Positions 35,586-46,712 of a stretch of DNA of 64,000 nt are shown here, one piece after another. Made by a program: the position numbers and the translations under genes. The DNA comes from Reticulitermes lucifugus (taxonomy: Eukaryota; Arthropoda; Insecta; Blattodea; Rhinotermitidae). The notes under the pieces were generated by a model that had not been told where the DNA came from, made no database searches, and saw nothing but the letters and a program-made list of their open reading frames with translations. The stretch's first letter is position 1, and each line of letters opens with the position of its first letter. The DNA lies in assembly GCA_026260175.1 (NCBI GenBank), contig JAKCWW010000086.1, positions 94,844-158,843 on the forward strand, written 5' to 3'.

Positions 35586-36579
35586 GTTTCAACTGATTTG
35601 TCACATCTACCTTTACGTATAACAACCCCCACCTAATTCCACACATTTTTCTCCTGTTGTTATTTCTCTAGGCAACTCCTAAAATTATAGCACTTTTTAA
35701 AAATCTTGATATTTAATAATAATGTAATGAGTTGGGTGGAATGTATTAATTACAAAGCACAACACGACTGGATAATTTCATTCTAAGTAGAGCACTAACC
35801 TTAGTCGCAATCAGACGTGTTCAGGCCCAGTCTATAATACAGTTCAACACGCCGGGACAGGGAGGAGTAGCTATTCAAGACAACAGACACACCCTGTGAA
35901 GCAAACTTCTTGGGATCAGACTCTATTATACGAGAATCTCGTGACAGCCTCACCACAGTGAGAGACGGATGAGAAAAATAAAAGTTTAACTTCGAACACG
36001 AAACACAATTCACGAATCTTGTTCCCTGAAAACCAAGTTCAGTTTGAGTTAAAGTTCAAAGGAACTTGAAATGAAGATTTCATCTATACCATCATTCTGT
36101 AGGATGGAATGAAGAAGTTTAGTGAGAATTGCTTTGCTCTCTTCCTGTGAATATAATGGTGTGATGTCAAGAGGATTCTGACTGGAATTTCAGCAATGGC
36201 GTTACATCTCTCACATTTCATTAAAGTGAGCTGTACCTTACAAGAATAAACATGGCCGCGGTTACCATAATCAAAAGACCAGAAGAACAGACACCGCTTA
36301 CGAGATTTAGGAGTAAATTGGCGCATAATATTAAAGTGTATTCTATGTTTGATGCATTCCGTTGTGCTGTTTTACCAATATTATTCAAATAATAAGCCGT
36401 TCGTAAGTCGCAGAATTAAACTCTATAAACATTTCAGTTAACATCAAAAGAGATGCGAGGCATTTTCTATGAAATATTGACTCTTCCGTTTTCTCTTTTG
36501 TAACTTCTAAATGTTTGAGTCCCTTTTGCGCTATTTATGGTTTATTTAAGGACGCATCAGTATCTGAAGTATAGAGCAG
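35586..36579. other. no gene recognised
   Basis: Short minus frames at 35801-36326 without motifs or splice pairs. Confidence 0.5.
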
Positions 36580-36785
36580 TGAATAAAAAGCTGATTGCCG
36601 AATGAGTAATTGTGAAATATACGGAAGTAAGTGGTTGCGACCTAATTGGGATTATGATCCCTGCATTGTTCTGGAGGCACTGACATAAATACAAAAATCT
36701 TATGTCAGTGTCCCGACCAATATTCGAACCGGGTACCTCCCGAATACAAGGCACAAGTGTTATCGACTGAGCCCAGATCGATCTT
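36580..36785 (-). repeat. SINE5 copy with intact B box
   Basis: The minus strand reads a tRNA-like head with 'gggctcagtcgataacactt' and B box CCCGGTTCGAATATT, then a perfect 11-bp hairpin (cactgacataa at 36678-36688 with ttatgtcagtg at 36700-36710) and the 'tgcctccaga' body block shared with 29362-29626. Confidence 0.8.
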
Positions 36786-37344
36786 ATTCCTTCTAATAAT
36801 TATATTTCCTACTTTCGCTGTCCGTTCTTCACAAGCAAAATTAATTTCAAGAGCAGCCGTTTTGGACATACTGCTTTCACTGATTTCCGGAATTTTATCA
36901 GTAGATGCAGACACGTGTCTTTACATGGGAGAAAGAATGGCAGAACGTTATGACTGTGGAATTCATACCAATTAAAAAGTGACAGAATACGAGTGCGAAA
37001 GGTGGGATTCGGCACTTGGCACTAGATGATAAAGGTGGACAGTAAGAGGAAAGTTCATGGCTTATTTCCTGCTACCCAACACTGACCGGAAGATAGAAGA
37101 ATTTACCTCACACGGAATATATTGGCTCCACTATATAGGCCAACCGGTTAATGCTGTAGAGGGAAATAATAGCTGTTTACTGCGAATATCATAAGAAAAA
37201 CATTACCACTCTGCATGGGCAAACTGTAAATTTTTTAACATTAAACATGGAGTTACATATTATTAACCACTGAATTTTAAATGGTTAACTTTTTTAAGAT
37301 ATTAAAAAAATTACAAACCAGCACATTGCCTTTATAGTAAGGCG
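36786..37344. other. no gene recognised
   Basis: Short overlapping frames on both strands around 36705-37015 without support. 37334-37344 is the left duplication of the next SINE. Confidence 0.5.
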
Positions 37345-37541
37345 TCGGCTAAGGGCTTGGTAGTGTTTTTCAAAGTTTTCACTACTTTTACGAATCTCTG
37401 AACAACTACGGAGATCCCGGGATTCAACTCCGACGCTTGAGGAGATCAGAACAGTTAGTAACTGGAACAACTACTGTACCAGGATGTATGTTGTCGATGA
37501 TGTAACTAATCAAGGTTAATAAAGTTCTTTTAATTAATTTA
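37345..37541 (+). repeat. tRNA-like SINE with 11-bp target-site duplication
   Basis: A 197-bp unit flanked by atagtaaggcg at 37334-37344 and 37542-37552. The 5' part is tRNA-like (tcggctaagggcttggtag; a B-box-like CGGGATTCAACTCCG near 37418) and the 3' end is AT-rich. It matches none of the other SINEs here, so it is a separate family or a very divergent copy. Confidence 0.75.
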
Positions 37542-37552
37542 ATAGTAAGGCG

Positions 37553-38027
37553 CTAACTCATTACATACTTCCTACAACGTATCTAAAATATGAAATTAAT
37601 GGGACAAAATGGAATTCGGCTACAATCAGTTTCATCTACTACAGACCCGCCAAGAGATGCTATTCCTGAGGTCACTTTGCTAAACGGAACTAAAGGCAAT
37701 AAAGTGATGGTATCGAATGTGTCCCCCCCCTCTCAATCATTTCCTATCCGCTAACTGAACGTGCCCTATGCAAAAGAAGGGACACCCTGCATGTGACCGG
37801 ACAAGAGACTTCAAAGAGTAATCGAATGGCCTTCAGATATATTTCCTGGGACTGCAAATAAATTGGATGTTTTCTGTTTGATCAAAAATAGTAATCACTG
37901 AGATAAAAAACACAGCTCCCGAGTTCGTTGAAAGTTTTGCACAACAGTTCCAATTAAATATACAGAATTTATTTTGCCATAAAAATAATGATCGTCGAAT
38001 GGCACAACTCTCGTTAATATCGGACAG
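37553..38027. other. no gene recognised
   Basis: Includes a C run at 37722-37730. Nothing else supportable. Confidence 0.5.
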
Positions 38028-38086
38028 ACTGTTCGAGTGTTTCCTGGAAACAGTTTATTAAATACAAAGTCGTGCTAGATTGATAT
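38028..38086 (+). repeat. 59-bp dispersed direct repeat, copy 1
   Basis: actgttcgagtg, ttcctggaaacagtttatta and gctaga-tgatat blocks recur at 39964-40023 with about seven differences. It may be the common end of an unidentified element. Confidence 0.8.
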
Positions 38087-38675
38087 TTAAAGCACACTGC
38101 TTATATAAGAAAAGGGATGACTTACATTAGACCTATAGTTGTGATACGTCTACTTTTGTGTAAGCATTAAAGTTCTGTTGTGACACGAAACACATTGCCG
38201 ATTGATAATATCTGTAAACGGCATAAGCCTATGTCTACAAAATCGTACTGATTAAATACAACATAATACGTAGATTGTCATTTATAGAGTTATATATGTG
38301 TTTATTTAACGACACTGCGAAAACTACGACGGTCATGTAGGGTACAAAGCAAAGTTGTTAGACTTGCACACAAATACTGAAATGGAATACACAGTGATCC
38401 CCCCTCCAGCGGGGGTTTAGAGGGAACGATCACGACGTGTTGGGTAGCACCGAGTTGCGCAGACTTCTTATGGGACAAACATGGTTATGTGAAAGCGGAC
38501 GTTTATGGAACACCGCCAACCCCTTCATCATCGCTTAGAAAACATAAATCTTAGGAAATTAAACATTTACAAAGCGTTAGGGTAGCTGATGCTGCCAGCT
38601 TCAGCGCCGTTTGTGTCAGTAACCGCCCGCGTACTTAAAATTTTAGCCTTTCCGCATATTTTTCTCCAATATTTG
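38087..38675. other. probable body of a Tigger-type element; no gene
   Basis: The right part leads into a Tigger-like terminus. A cagtgatcccccc at 38392 could be the opposite end, although the flanking TA is not exact. No transposase sequence seen. Confidence 0.35.
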
Positions 38676-38732
38676 GAACCTCGTATAGTCAAAACCGCGC
38701 TGGACAAAACCGCGTTAGGCGAGGAGTGACTG
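38676..38732. mobile_element. Tigger/pogo-type terminal repeat
   Basis: The reverse complement begins CAGTCACTCCTCGCCTAACG and continues with the motif CGCGGTTTT twice, the form of Tigger-family ends. TA follows immediately at 38733-38734, the expected target duplication base pair. A transposase fragment of this superfamily lies 7.7 kb away. Confidence 0.65.
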
Positions 38733-38734
38733 TA

Positions 38735-39182
38735 GTAAGATACCAGGGTTATCAAGTAAAGGTGGATACGACAAAAGTGATATGTACTCTACCATGTGGG
38801 AAGATGCACAGGAAGAGTTAAAACCGTGACAATAAAATGGCCAATATCGTATGAGTTCTTGGAAACGAGATTTGGCCTGATCCGAAGCCTATTTTACGTG
38901 TTGCCAAATACAGTACCGCATACTTGTATAACAAAAGTAGCCATAACATGAATGCCGCTAAACCATACAGACACCGAGGCCTGAAACCCGCTTTATGGCC
39001 ACTCTGCCGCCTGCAGTGCAATAAACGTCGAAATACCGTCACCATTCTCGGACGCCATATGAATACTTAACATAAAGCACCTTCCAGGTCAACTCAAGAT
39101 CACGCGGATTGTGACACAAAAATGCACTTAAATGTGTAAAAAGCACCAACTAATCTAAAAACGTGAGAAAAGTGGGACTTAC
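38735..39182. other. putative intron, minus-strand gene
   Basis: Downstream (minus sense) of the exon at 39183-39249. Its 5' splice site GTAAGT is at 39182-39177. No further exon recognised. Confidence 0.4.
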
Positions 39183-39249
39183 CAATGATTGCAGCCTTGG
39201 TAAGTCGTACAGGTGCCGTCCAGATTCGCAAATCACACCATCTGGAGGG
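39183..39249 (-). CDS. internal exon of an unknown gene
   Basis: Minus strand: a long pyrimidine tract and CAG (ttttgtctcttttccttcag) is followed after 67 bases by ATTG|GTAAGT. Both signals are close to consensus and correctly spaced, which makes this the best-bounded exon in the window. One frame is closed. The most protein-like frame enters after one base and reads PPDGVICESGRHLYDLPRLQ then SL, leaving phase 0; the other open frame reads PSRWCDLRIWTAPVRLTKAA then II. I do not recognise either. The host gene must have long introns, since no partner exon is obvious within several kb. Confidence 0.5.
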
Positions 39250-39639
39250 CTGAAGGAAAAGAGACAAAAATTATACTATAACGCACGTAGCACACTGTAA
39301 CCACACAACTGTGTTGCTAATGCAGTTTATTTCGTAAAAAAACAAGAATTTACTTAGGCTTCGACTTTATGTGTATCTGTTCCCCACTGGCCATACGTTT
39401 TAAAACAATGCAGTACATTTTTCTTATACGTCTGTATTAGTAATTTATTTAACCGTCGAATGACTGCACAATAACAAACACAGAATTAGAAATTATGTGG
39501 AAGCAATCAGGCATGTTTTGTTTAAGTCATTACCCCGGAACTTCCTAGATGGACTGAGAACACCACGAACAACCTAAACACTGTATAGTTCAGTCTCCAA
39601 TACAACAGTCTGTGTATAGTTACATGACTAATACGTTAC
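39250..39639. other. putative intron, no gene seen
   Basis: Upstream intron of the minus-strand exon. AT-rich. Confidence 0.4.
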
Positions 39640-39669
39640 GCGTTTCGACAAGTTCGTATCGTCTTCAGG
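39640..39669 (-). repeat. hammerhead-like motif
   Basis: Minus strand: CTGAAGA, then a loop closed by GAC/GTC, then GAAACGCG. Member of the recurrent motif family. Confidence 0.4.
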
Positions 39670-39963
39670 CGGCGTGCTTACGACTTATCGACAATTCAAT
39701 GCAGCTCATTTTGTGACAGGCTTAAATTAATTCAAACTAAATCTTAAGCTCTGTACATCCACAAATACGTAACGGTTTCTTAAGATTATAAAGTTGTTTC
39801 TGATGATAGGCCCCATGGGTTTCTCTAGTCTGTAGATTCAGATATGATCAAGGTGAGGTATTTCAGTAGAACTGTACCAGTTGCGTTGAGATAATCCACA
39901 TCTCTGTGTTGTGTTTAGTGCTTTGGTTGGTGTATGATATTTATGTACAACGCTAACGCATCC

Positions 39964-40023
39964 AACTGTTCGAGTGCTTCCTGGAAACAGTTTATTAAAT
40001 GTGAAGTCCTGCTAGACTGATAT
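39964..40023 (+). repeat. 59-bp dispersed direct repeat, copy 2
   Basis: Partner of 38028-38086 in the same orientation, 1.94 kb away. Confidence 0.8.
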
Positions 40024-40560
40024 AAACTAAAAGTACTTCCGGCCGTGTGAAAAGTATATACACTCTACCATTTCACAATTAACCAAAGAATTGCTGTTGG
40101 AATGTACATAAAATGTTGAAGATAACAACATCTTCATTTTAATAACATTTGCTTATTCAAACATTACAAATATTGCCATGGCGCCAAACAGCGTCGTTAG
40201 GAACTATGTCAGATTTTCTATACTTACAGATAAATCTCTACTTTTGGTGATCCTAATGGTTTCCCACACAAACTTCCAAAAAACGACTAATTTACGTAAC
40301 GCTCTTGTTCTCGCTACACTTAAATAGAATTTAACAGAATGTTTATCAGTATATGAGGTATTACAATAATGTGTAACACATTACCGCTTACTGTGTGTTT
40401 AACACTTGTTACTTGTAAATCTTGTCACGAAGTACTCATCTGAGGGATATCAGTATTATAACCTGTGTGTGAATTTTTGCAATAAGCAAAGTGCACCCTG
40501 AATCATGTCACCTGAAGGTAAAGCTGTCATAAAAGCATAGAGAGGGAGTAGAGGCACAGA
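40024..40560. other. no gene recognised
   Basis: AT-rich; nothing supportable. Confidence 0.5.
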
Positions 40561-40728
40561 TCTACTCTTTCTTTAACGTCGGTGCTAGATGGGAGTGGGT
40601 ATTAATGCCACACTCCAGCCGCTTTACCCCCGGGAATGACCCGGTACGCATTGTATAGGAGGATGGGTGGGCCGCATGGCTGGTCTGGAGAGGTGAGCAA
40701 AATCTCGCCCCCTCCTTCGCTTCCATAA
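40561..40728 (-). repeat. SINE4 copy, 5' truncated
   Basis: Reverse complement shares 'ccagaccagc', 'cccacccatcctcctatac' and 'ttcccgggggtaaagcggc' with 18105-18325 in order. It stops before the tRNA B box, as expected of 5' truncation. Confidence 0.82.
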
Positions 40729-42205
40729 TATGTACAAAGTTAAAGCAGTAGCAATCGTTGTTGCTTTCAGTCAGAGATTAAGGTAAAATTAAATGGAGAC
40801 AGAAATATGCCAAGAATTTAATAAGGCTGTAAAAGTCTCCACATGCATTCTTTGGATATTGACACTCTAACTATTCCTAACTACCTAGATGTTTTCAATA
40901 TTGATTCAATTTGATGGTATTAACAACAATAAATGTAAGCACAACTTTACACATACAGTTTATACATCTCCCTTTCAACAATATCATAAGTCTGGGATGA
41001 ATTTTGACTCCATCCTGCCCTTCATTATGAAATGTAAAGTTATAATCCGATATCGATATGAAATGTACCTCAAAGGCTAACATGCTGTACTAGTAAGCAC
41101 GTGATTGTAGATTAGAACCCTAGCAGAAACGACGTGATATCAGATGTGCCACCACTTTAACGACCAGGTTGTAGTAAAGGATTATTATTAGTCAAGATCA
41201 TTACCTTCTCAGTAGGCTATTATATGTTAGTATAATTGCTGAACGGTAACATCTTCAACATCGCTGGATTTCGCTGACTCAGCATTTCATAACACTACAT
41301 GTAATAGTAATCTTGACTGGGTCTCCATTCAACCAGTGTCTTCAAGGTAGCCTATGTTAAGTGTGAAGTAACAAAGTTACCGATAACTTTCTTCTTCTGC
41401 AATTCAGTTAAGCGCTAGCGTAGAAGCAATCCAAGACGTAAGTTTAAATTTAATCAAGTACTTCTGAATTGAGCAACGAGAAGTAAAATACTAAATTTGC
41501 AGAGAAGTAATGTTTCGAGAAACCTGTCAACTTCATGTTTACAGATTAAACTTTGAAGTAAAATTTGACGATGATCCGTAAGAATTGTATTAAAGGCAAC
41601 GCGACTTGCAGGTGTCTACAGAGAAAATTTCAGGGTTATATATACACAATTCACATTTTAAATACATTGTATTATGATTTGGTGTAGTGCATATTTATCT
41701 GCTTAGATTTTTATTTTTCCTAGGAAGTAGCAGTGTCTGGTGGCAGCATAAGCAATTTAGTAGAGACGCACAGTGTTACAATCAAACGCTCAGGCCACTT
41801 GATCTGTCCACCGAAGCATAAACAATCCAGCTGGCAACGGGCAATTTTACTCAGGCAGTATCCGGTCGTTATCCGTTGGTAGCAGGTATGCTGTCTGTTA
41901 TTGTAACTGGTTGACAGAGTGGTGGCGACTACTATAAACTGATGTCAGCGGCGATCTCCACCACTACGAACAGCACAGCTGCTACCATCGTCAAGAATTT
42001 AAAATTCGCACACACGCTAGAAAACGGCTGAACTAACCCTGATCTTCTTAGACAAATACTTTGCATGATGTCCCTGTAATAAGTGCAGTTCTGCTCCGTG
42101 AATCGCTCCCCTTCAATTTACCACCAACCGAAAAGTATAGCGACTGAAATCCAGAAACCCTGGCGGTCACACTATGAGTCAGTGTTCGATTCACTTATAA
42201 CGATA
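40729..42205. other. no certain gene; one possible terminal exon
   Basis: At 41723 a strong plus acceptor (tttttatttttcctag) opens two frames, one of 53 codons to a stop at 41883-41885 (EVAVSGGSISNLVE at its start), another of 31. Neither is recognised and no donor precedes the stop. Confidence 0.35.
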
Positions 42206-42233
42206 GGGAGAACCGATTATAATCGGTTCTCCC
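42206..42233. repeat. 28-bp perfect palindrome
   Basis: gggagaaccgatta followed directly by its exact complement. Partial symmetry continues outward (gattca on both sides). It may be a small fold-back element or a hairpin remnant. Confidence 0.9.
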
Positions 42234-45200
42234 CATTGTTGAATCATTACACGACTACAGATGGCAGATGCTTCAGAGTGCAGGAACCACATCTGTTGTG
42301 TAGAAGCCTCAACTAATCCATTAGTAAAGGTAATTCCGTCTCAGGGAATTTAGTTGTCCTTAATACGTGATGGCCATGGTTGTGGTCCAGGCACTGATCG
42401 GAAATCGATGATTGGCGCGGTAGGTTTATTGTCGAATTTGTCTTGGCATATGTGTCGACAGTTCTATTTATCAAAGGCGCTTGGACAGGAAACAAATGCT
42501 TTTTTAATATTTAGAGGGTACTTCTGCTTCAGTTTTATCGTTTGAATTTCTATACCAATTTTATGGAATACCTGCTAGATACACGAAGTATTTGATATTC
42601 ACTGAAACCACTTGAATCGTTTAGTTGGGACAGGTAATACGTCTTTGTTTAAGTCAGTGGACATACTTACTTTACCAGCTAACCCATTTAGTACAATACA
42701 ATACCAGCACTTCACTATATATGGCACTTGCCTATAGATGTCGTCATTCAGCTGCTGTGGATAAACAAAGAATCCAAGTACCGGCAAGTTATTCTTTTCG
42801 TTCTGACGGAAGTGTTAATGGATCACTCACACAAAGACAGCATTCCTGACCCAACAGAGTAATAACGTAGTTACATCTCGCAGTTTCTGTAATTTGCCCA
42901 GGGAGCTGTACTTCCTACATCACAGTAAAATGAAGCCCCATGACTTACTACAGAGATAGACTTTTCCCTAGACCTAAACATGAAACAGTGATGCAAATAA
43001 TCTTCTACGCCGATCAGTCACGAAAATTCCGCATATTAAGAAAAGGGTTGAGGGTCTGTGTGCAATAAATTTGTGGGTACAATAAATAAGATTATGTACT
43101 GGTCCAGGAGACAATTTTTGCTGGTCTTAGGGCTCATAATCTTGACAAAACGAGCAAGGAAATAAGATCGCGTAGTAGTAAATATAGCTCAGTTGTCCGA
43201 TTCGATGTCTGGTTGCCGTTATTCACACGGAAGTGTCTAACCGGTTCGAGCCACATGTGAGACTGGAAGCTCCATGGGAAGTTACGATAAAGAGAAACAT
43301 TTGCAGAGTGCCTGATGAAAATACAAGCGTCCATACAGTCTGTAATAAACTGGTTTACTGCCAGAACTGTGAAACTGACCAATAAGACAAAAATTAAATT
43401 CTGCGAAAATTTTATTCTTCTTGTTTGCAATACTTGGGATAATAACGCGAAATTAACTTACTCACTTAGGCCATTTCGACTTGCACAAATTTCGAGTTAA
43501 CAAAGTATCACATGGCTTTTCAATTTTAGTAAATACTACAAAGAATGAGAGCATTTAATTAAAAGATTTAAAATTCCTAAAAATCCCAAATAAAGAATAG
43601 GAAATTAAGGGTTAAATATTCAATTTAATAGTTTCTGAATAACAAATAAATGCAATGAAACTTAAGGTTATCGAAGTTTTAAAGCTTGAGAGAGCAACTA
43701 CTCGTACATCGGTGCATACCTGTACTTCAGACTTCTTCTCAGTGTTTTAAGAATGTTCAATAAACGTGTGCAGAAGTATTAATTGCAGCAGTAAAACACC
43801 AACAATCAATAAAGAAGCACTCTTTTGTCTTTCTAATTGCAGTGCTGATTGGAAAGAGGCACGTTCTTCATTATACAAATTCAGAGTTACATGAACTCTG
43901 TGCACGCTCCAGACTAATTAGCATCAATTCCTAATGGAGCCTGACTTGAGTCCAGCAAGACACCTTAACTGTGGCGCCATAGTTGTCAGGATAAAAAGCA
44001 GAGGAAGTTCCAGAAGCGTCTCCAGAGAACTATGTTTTAACGATGTGACAGACGCGAAGGGCTAGAAAAACAAGAAACAGCTGCCGCTTCTAATGCGGGA
44101 ATTCGACGTCACAACATGCTATTCCCCGTGTTCTTAGCGTACAGGAAACAAAAGACATGTGACTTGTGCTGCTGGGTACTGGGGAAATTGTTCGCTTTTT
44201 TTTGGTCAACAGACATGATTTGAAGGCTAGGCAGTAGGTTTCATTTCTTTTTCTTCTTGTTTATTGAAAGTAACTTTATCATGTCCCTTCACACTTTGTG
44301 TCTTTATTTCCTAGCCCTTTATTATTTGAAAGAATTTTTACTACACATACAAGCCAAGGTGATGTAAAACAGGAAAACTAGACCACGAATCGCAACAACC
44401 ACGTGTCTGTTATATCAAAAGAAGCAGAAATTTTCAAATTATTGCTATACTGTGCGGAATAACGTTTATTATATAAAATTATCTAAAGCGCCATCAAGGG
44501 TTGAAAAATAAAGCGTCTTTCATTTAGAGTCTTATTCAAAGTGTATACAAAATCTCGCAAGCATCCTGAAATGTAAAATTCCAAAATTTATTTTGTGATT
44601 TAAATTTAGGACACTCTTCCAAAACATGGAAACAGAGTAAAGCAAAACCCATAAAATGTGACTGCCTAACTAAATTTCGCACAACAAAACCCAAATGCCC
44701 TGGTCATAACAGGGGTACAGATATGTTACAAACCACTGAGGTATTCATAGCAACAATTTCTAAAACAACTTAGCACACTAAATGAGCGTAATTGGAATAA
44801 ATAAAAAGCATTTCATTAAACGCTGGTAATACTGTGGAATGATATAACACTCTCTCGATGTTTACGATGTATAGAATAGAGCTCATTAAGTGCAGAAGCT
44901 TTCATTGAATATATCTGAATACAGGGATTTGGAACATCAGTACCAAGAGCCTTTTAATTTTAGCATAGATTTCTACTCACTACCTCAACTGAACCAGTGT
45001 GGAATGCCTGTGCAGCATCGGGAATGGTTACTTTACAATGCCGCCTAGTACAACGTCTGGTTCGAACTCTTTCGGAAATAATTTCTGCAGATAAATTATT
45101 CCAGTTTACTCCTGCTGGTGGGGTTACAAGTATATGGAAATTTTTCTACCGAAGCGGTTATAAAACCGGTAGTTGAATTCTTCAGCTGCTGTATAAAATA

Positions 45201-45654
45201 TTTCGCCAAATTCCATCATAAAACCTACGTACTGTGGCGCTTATGAAATCACTGGTGTGTACGGGTCTGTCGGACTTGGTTAGAACTTCTCACTTTCTGG
45301 CCTCATGCTTTATGCACAATATCGTTTTCATACAGTACATTGCAAGTTTTCAAATTTGATAAAGTTTAAATATTAGGGAACAGCGTAAATAAAACTACGT
45401 TGTCAGAAGTCACTGCCAGGTACAATCTGGGACTACTTGCTACCAGTCACTATACTGAATAAACATTCGATGACAGCCGACAAGGTTTGATACTCCAGTT
45501 TTGGAAGTTGGGCCAGAAGCTAACAACTCATCACTGTCACAAACCCACGTGTTCTGAAATGTTACACAGGACCTCGGACTACGACGACTTCTTTGAAACG
45601 ACCCAGGCAACGAGAATGGGCGGGCTCTTGAGCACACTAATGAATCTGAGGGTT
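42234..45654. other. no certain gene
   Basis: A good plus acceptor ends at 43842 (tcttttgtctttctaattgcag type) and opens a 29-codon frame to a TAA, with no support from homology. At 45020-45070 a tRNA-like head with CTGGTTCGAACTC suggests a worn SINE. Otherwise AT-rich and featureless. Confidence 0.4.
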
Positions 45655-45740
45655 CAATAAAATTCTATGAATTTCTGGACTAGCTGAGGAAATATAAGCT
45701 CCTCAAAAAAGCAATCTGCTCCATGGAGGTAGTTCGTAAT
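45655..45740 (+). mobile_element. LINE 3'-end fragment
   Basis: gaatttctggactagctgag, then ctcaaaaaagca and ctccatggag match the terminal block of 13590-13970 in order. Too short to show coding sequence. Confidence 0.65.
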
Positions 45741-46389
45741 TTCTTACTTATATAAAATAGAACGTGCACATTTCAGCATGTGTGGTCGTGCATATTTGCG
45801 AATCATTGCCCACAATAGTTCGCCACCTCTCATCTAATAACTCCGTTCGGGATGTTAAAATTTTTATAATTATTTTGTTCACAGTTCTGTCAAAATATAT
45901 CTTCCACTTGTAATTCTGTTCTGTTACTTTAGATAAAAGCAGAACTACATTTCTAGAAATAGTTCGATAAATAGCAACTAATTAGGTTAACCTGTCTCAG
46001 GCAGATTTGGAAGCTTTAATGTACAGAATAATTTATTTGTTTATAATTTTGAAAATGTGTTCATAAAACGCCAAATTAAATTTGATTAAACACAGTCCTA
46101 ATTGAAACCTCCTGTGTTTGTAATGCTCTAGAAACTTCATCACACATCATTCTGGAGTGGACAATCTAAATAACATTCATTTTACATTTTACGTTGTGCT
46201 GCTAGATTAATTTATAATACAGGCGTGAATTATGTTTTCAGTACATACCCACATTCAGTAATATTAATGCTGGGGGTTAGAAATTTTCCTGCTTATTTAA
46301 ATCTAAATTTATTTAGTTTTACATTCCGTTATTTAATGTACTGAAAGTTATCCTACCAAAAAAACGTTTTTCATATAAATAGCTGCCTT
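45741..46389. other. no gene recognised
   Basis: AT-rich flank of the Tigger fragment. Confidence 0.5.
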
Positions 46390-46712
46390 ACTAATGAAAT
46401 GATTGTATAACCACATGACTTGCTTGAGTCCCATTCCAAAGAACTGACAAATGAAAAATTGATGGAAATGAAAATTCAAAAGCCTGCAGAAAGAAAAGTG
46501 TGTGTAGACGTATGAGGAGGCATCTCCTAAGACATTCATTGCCAAGGGTTTGGTAGTGGAAAAAACGTTGGCACTCTTTGAAGAAATGGATCGAGACACA
46601 ACCAATTCCAGCAAGGCATCAAAAATGATGTACGATGTTCTCATAACTTATAAAGACAAAAGGACAGTTGCTCTTCACACTACCCTTAAGAAATTGAATT
46701 TCTTATGGCTAC
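46390..46712 (+). pseudogene. Tigger/pogo transposase C-terminal fragment
   Basis: Reads DLLESHSKELTNEKLMEM, then after a stop and a frame change IAKGLVVEKTLALFEEMDRD, and near the end MMYDVLITYKDKRTVALHTT followed by LKK. This matches the C-terminal tail of Tigger transposases (the E-L-T-N-E-D-L block, the E-K-A-L-x-x-F-E-x-x-D block and the Y-x-x-Y-x-x-K-K-x-x-x-x-Q-T-T-L block). About 110 residues remain; the DDE domain and N-terminal DNA-binding region are missing, and no terminal repeats were found. Inactive remnant. Confidence 0.85.

Noticed and set aside
41724-41885. Terminal coding exon after a strong acceptor
   Set aside because: Acceptor is good, but two frames are open, neither is recognised and no upstream exon was found; kept only as a note.
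43843-43935. Short terminal exon after a good acceptor
   Set aside because: 29 codons to a stop with no homology and no nearby poly(A) signal that I can defend.
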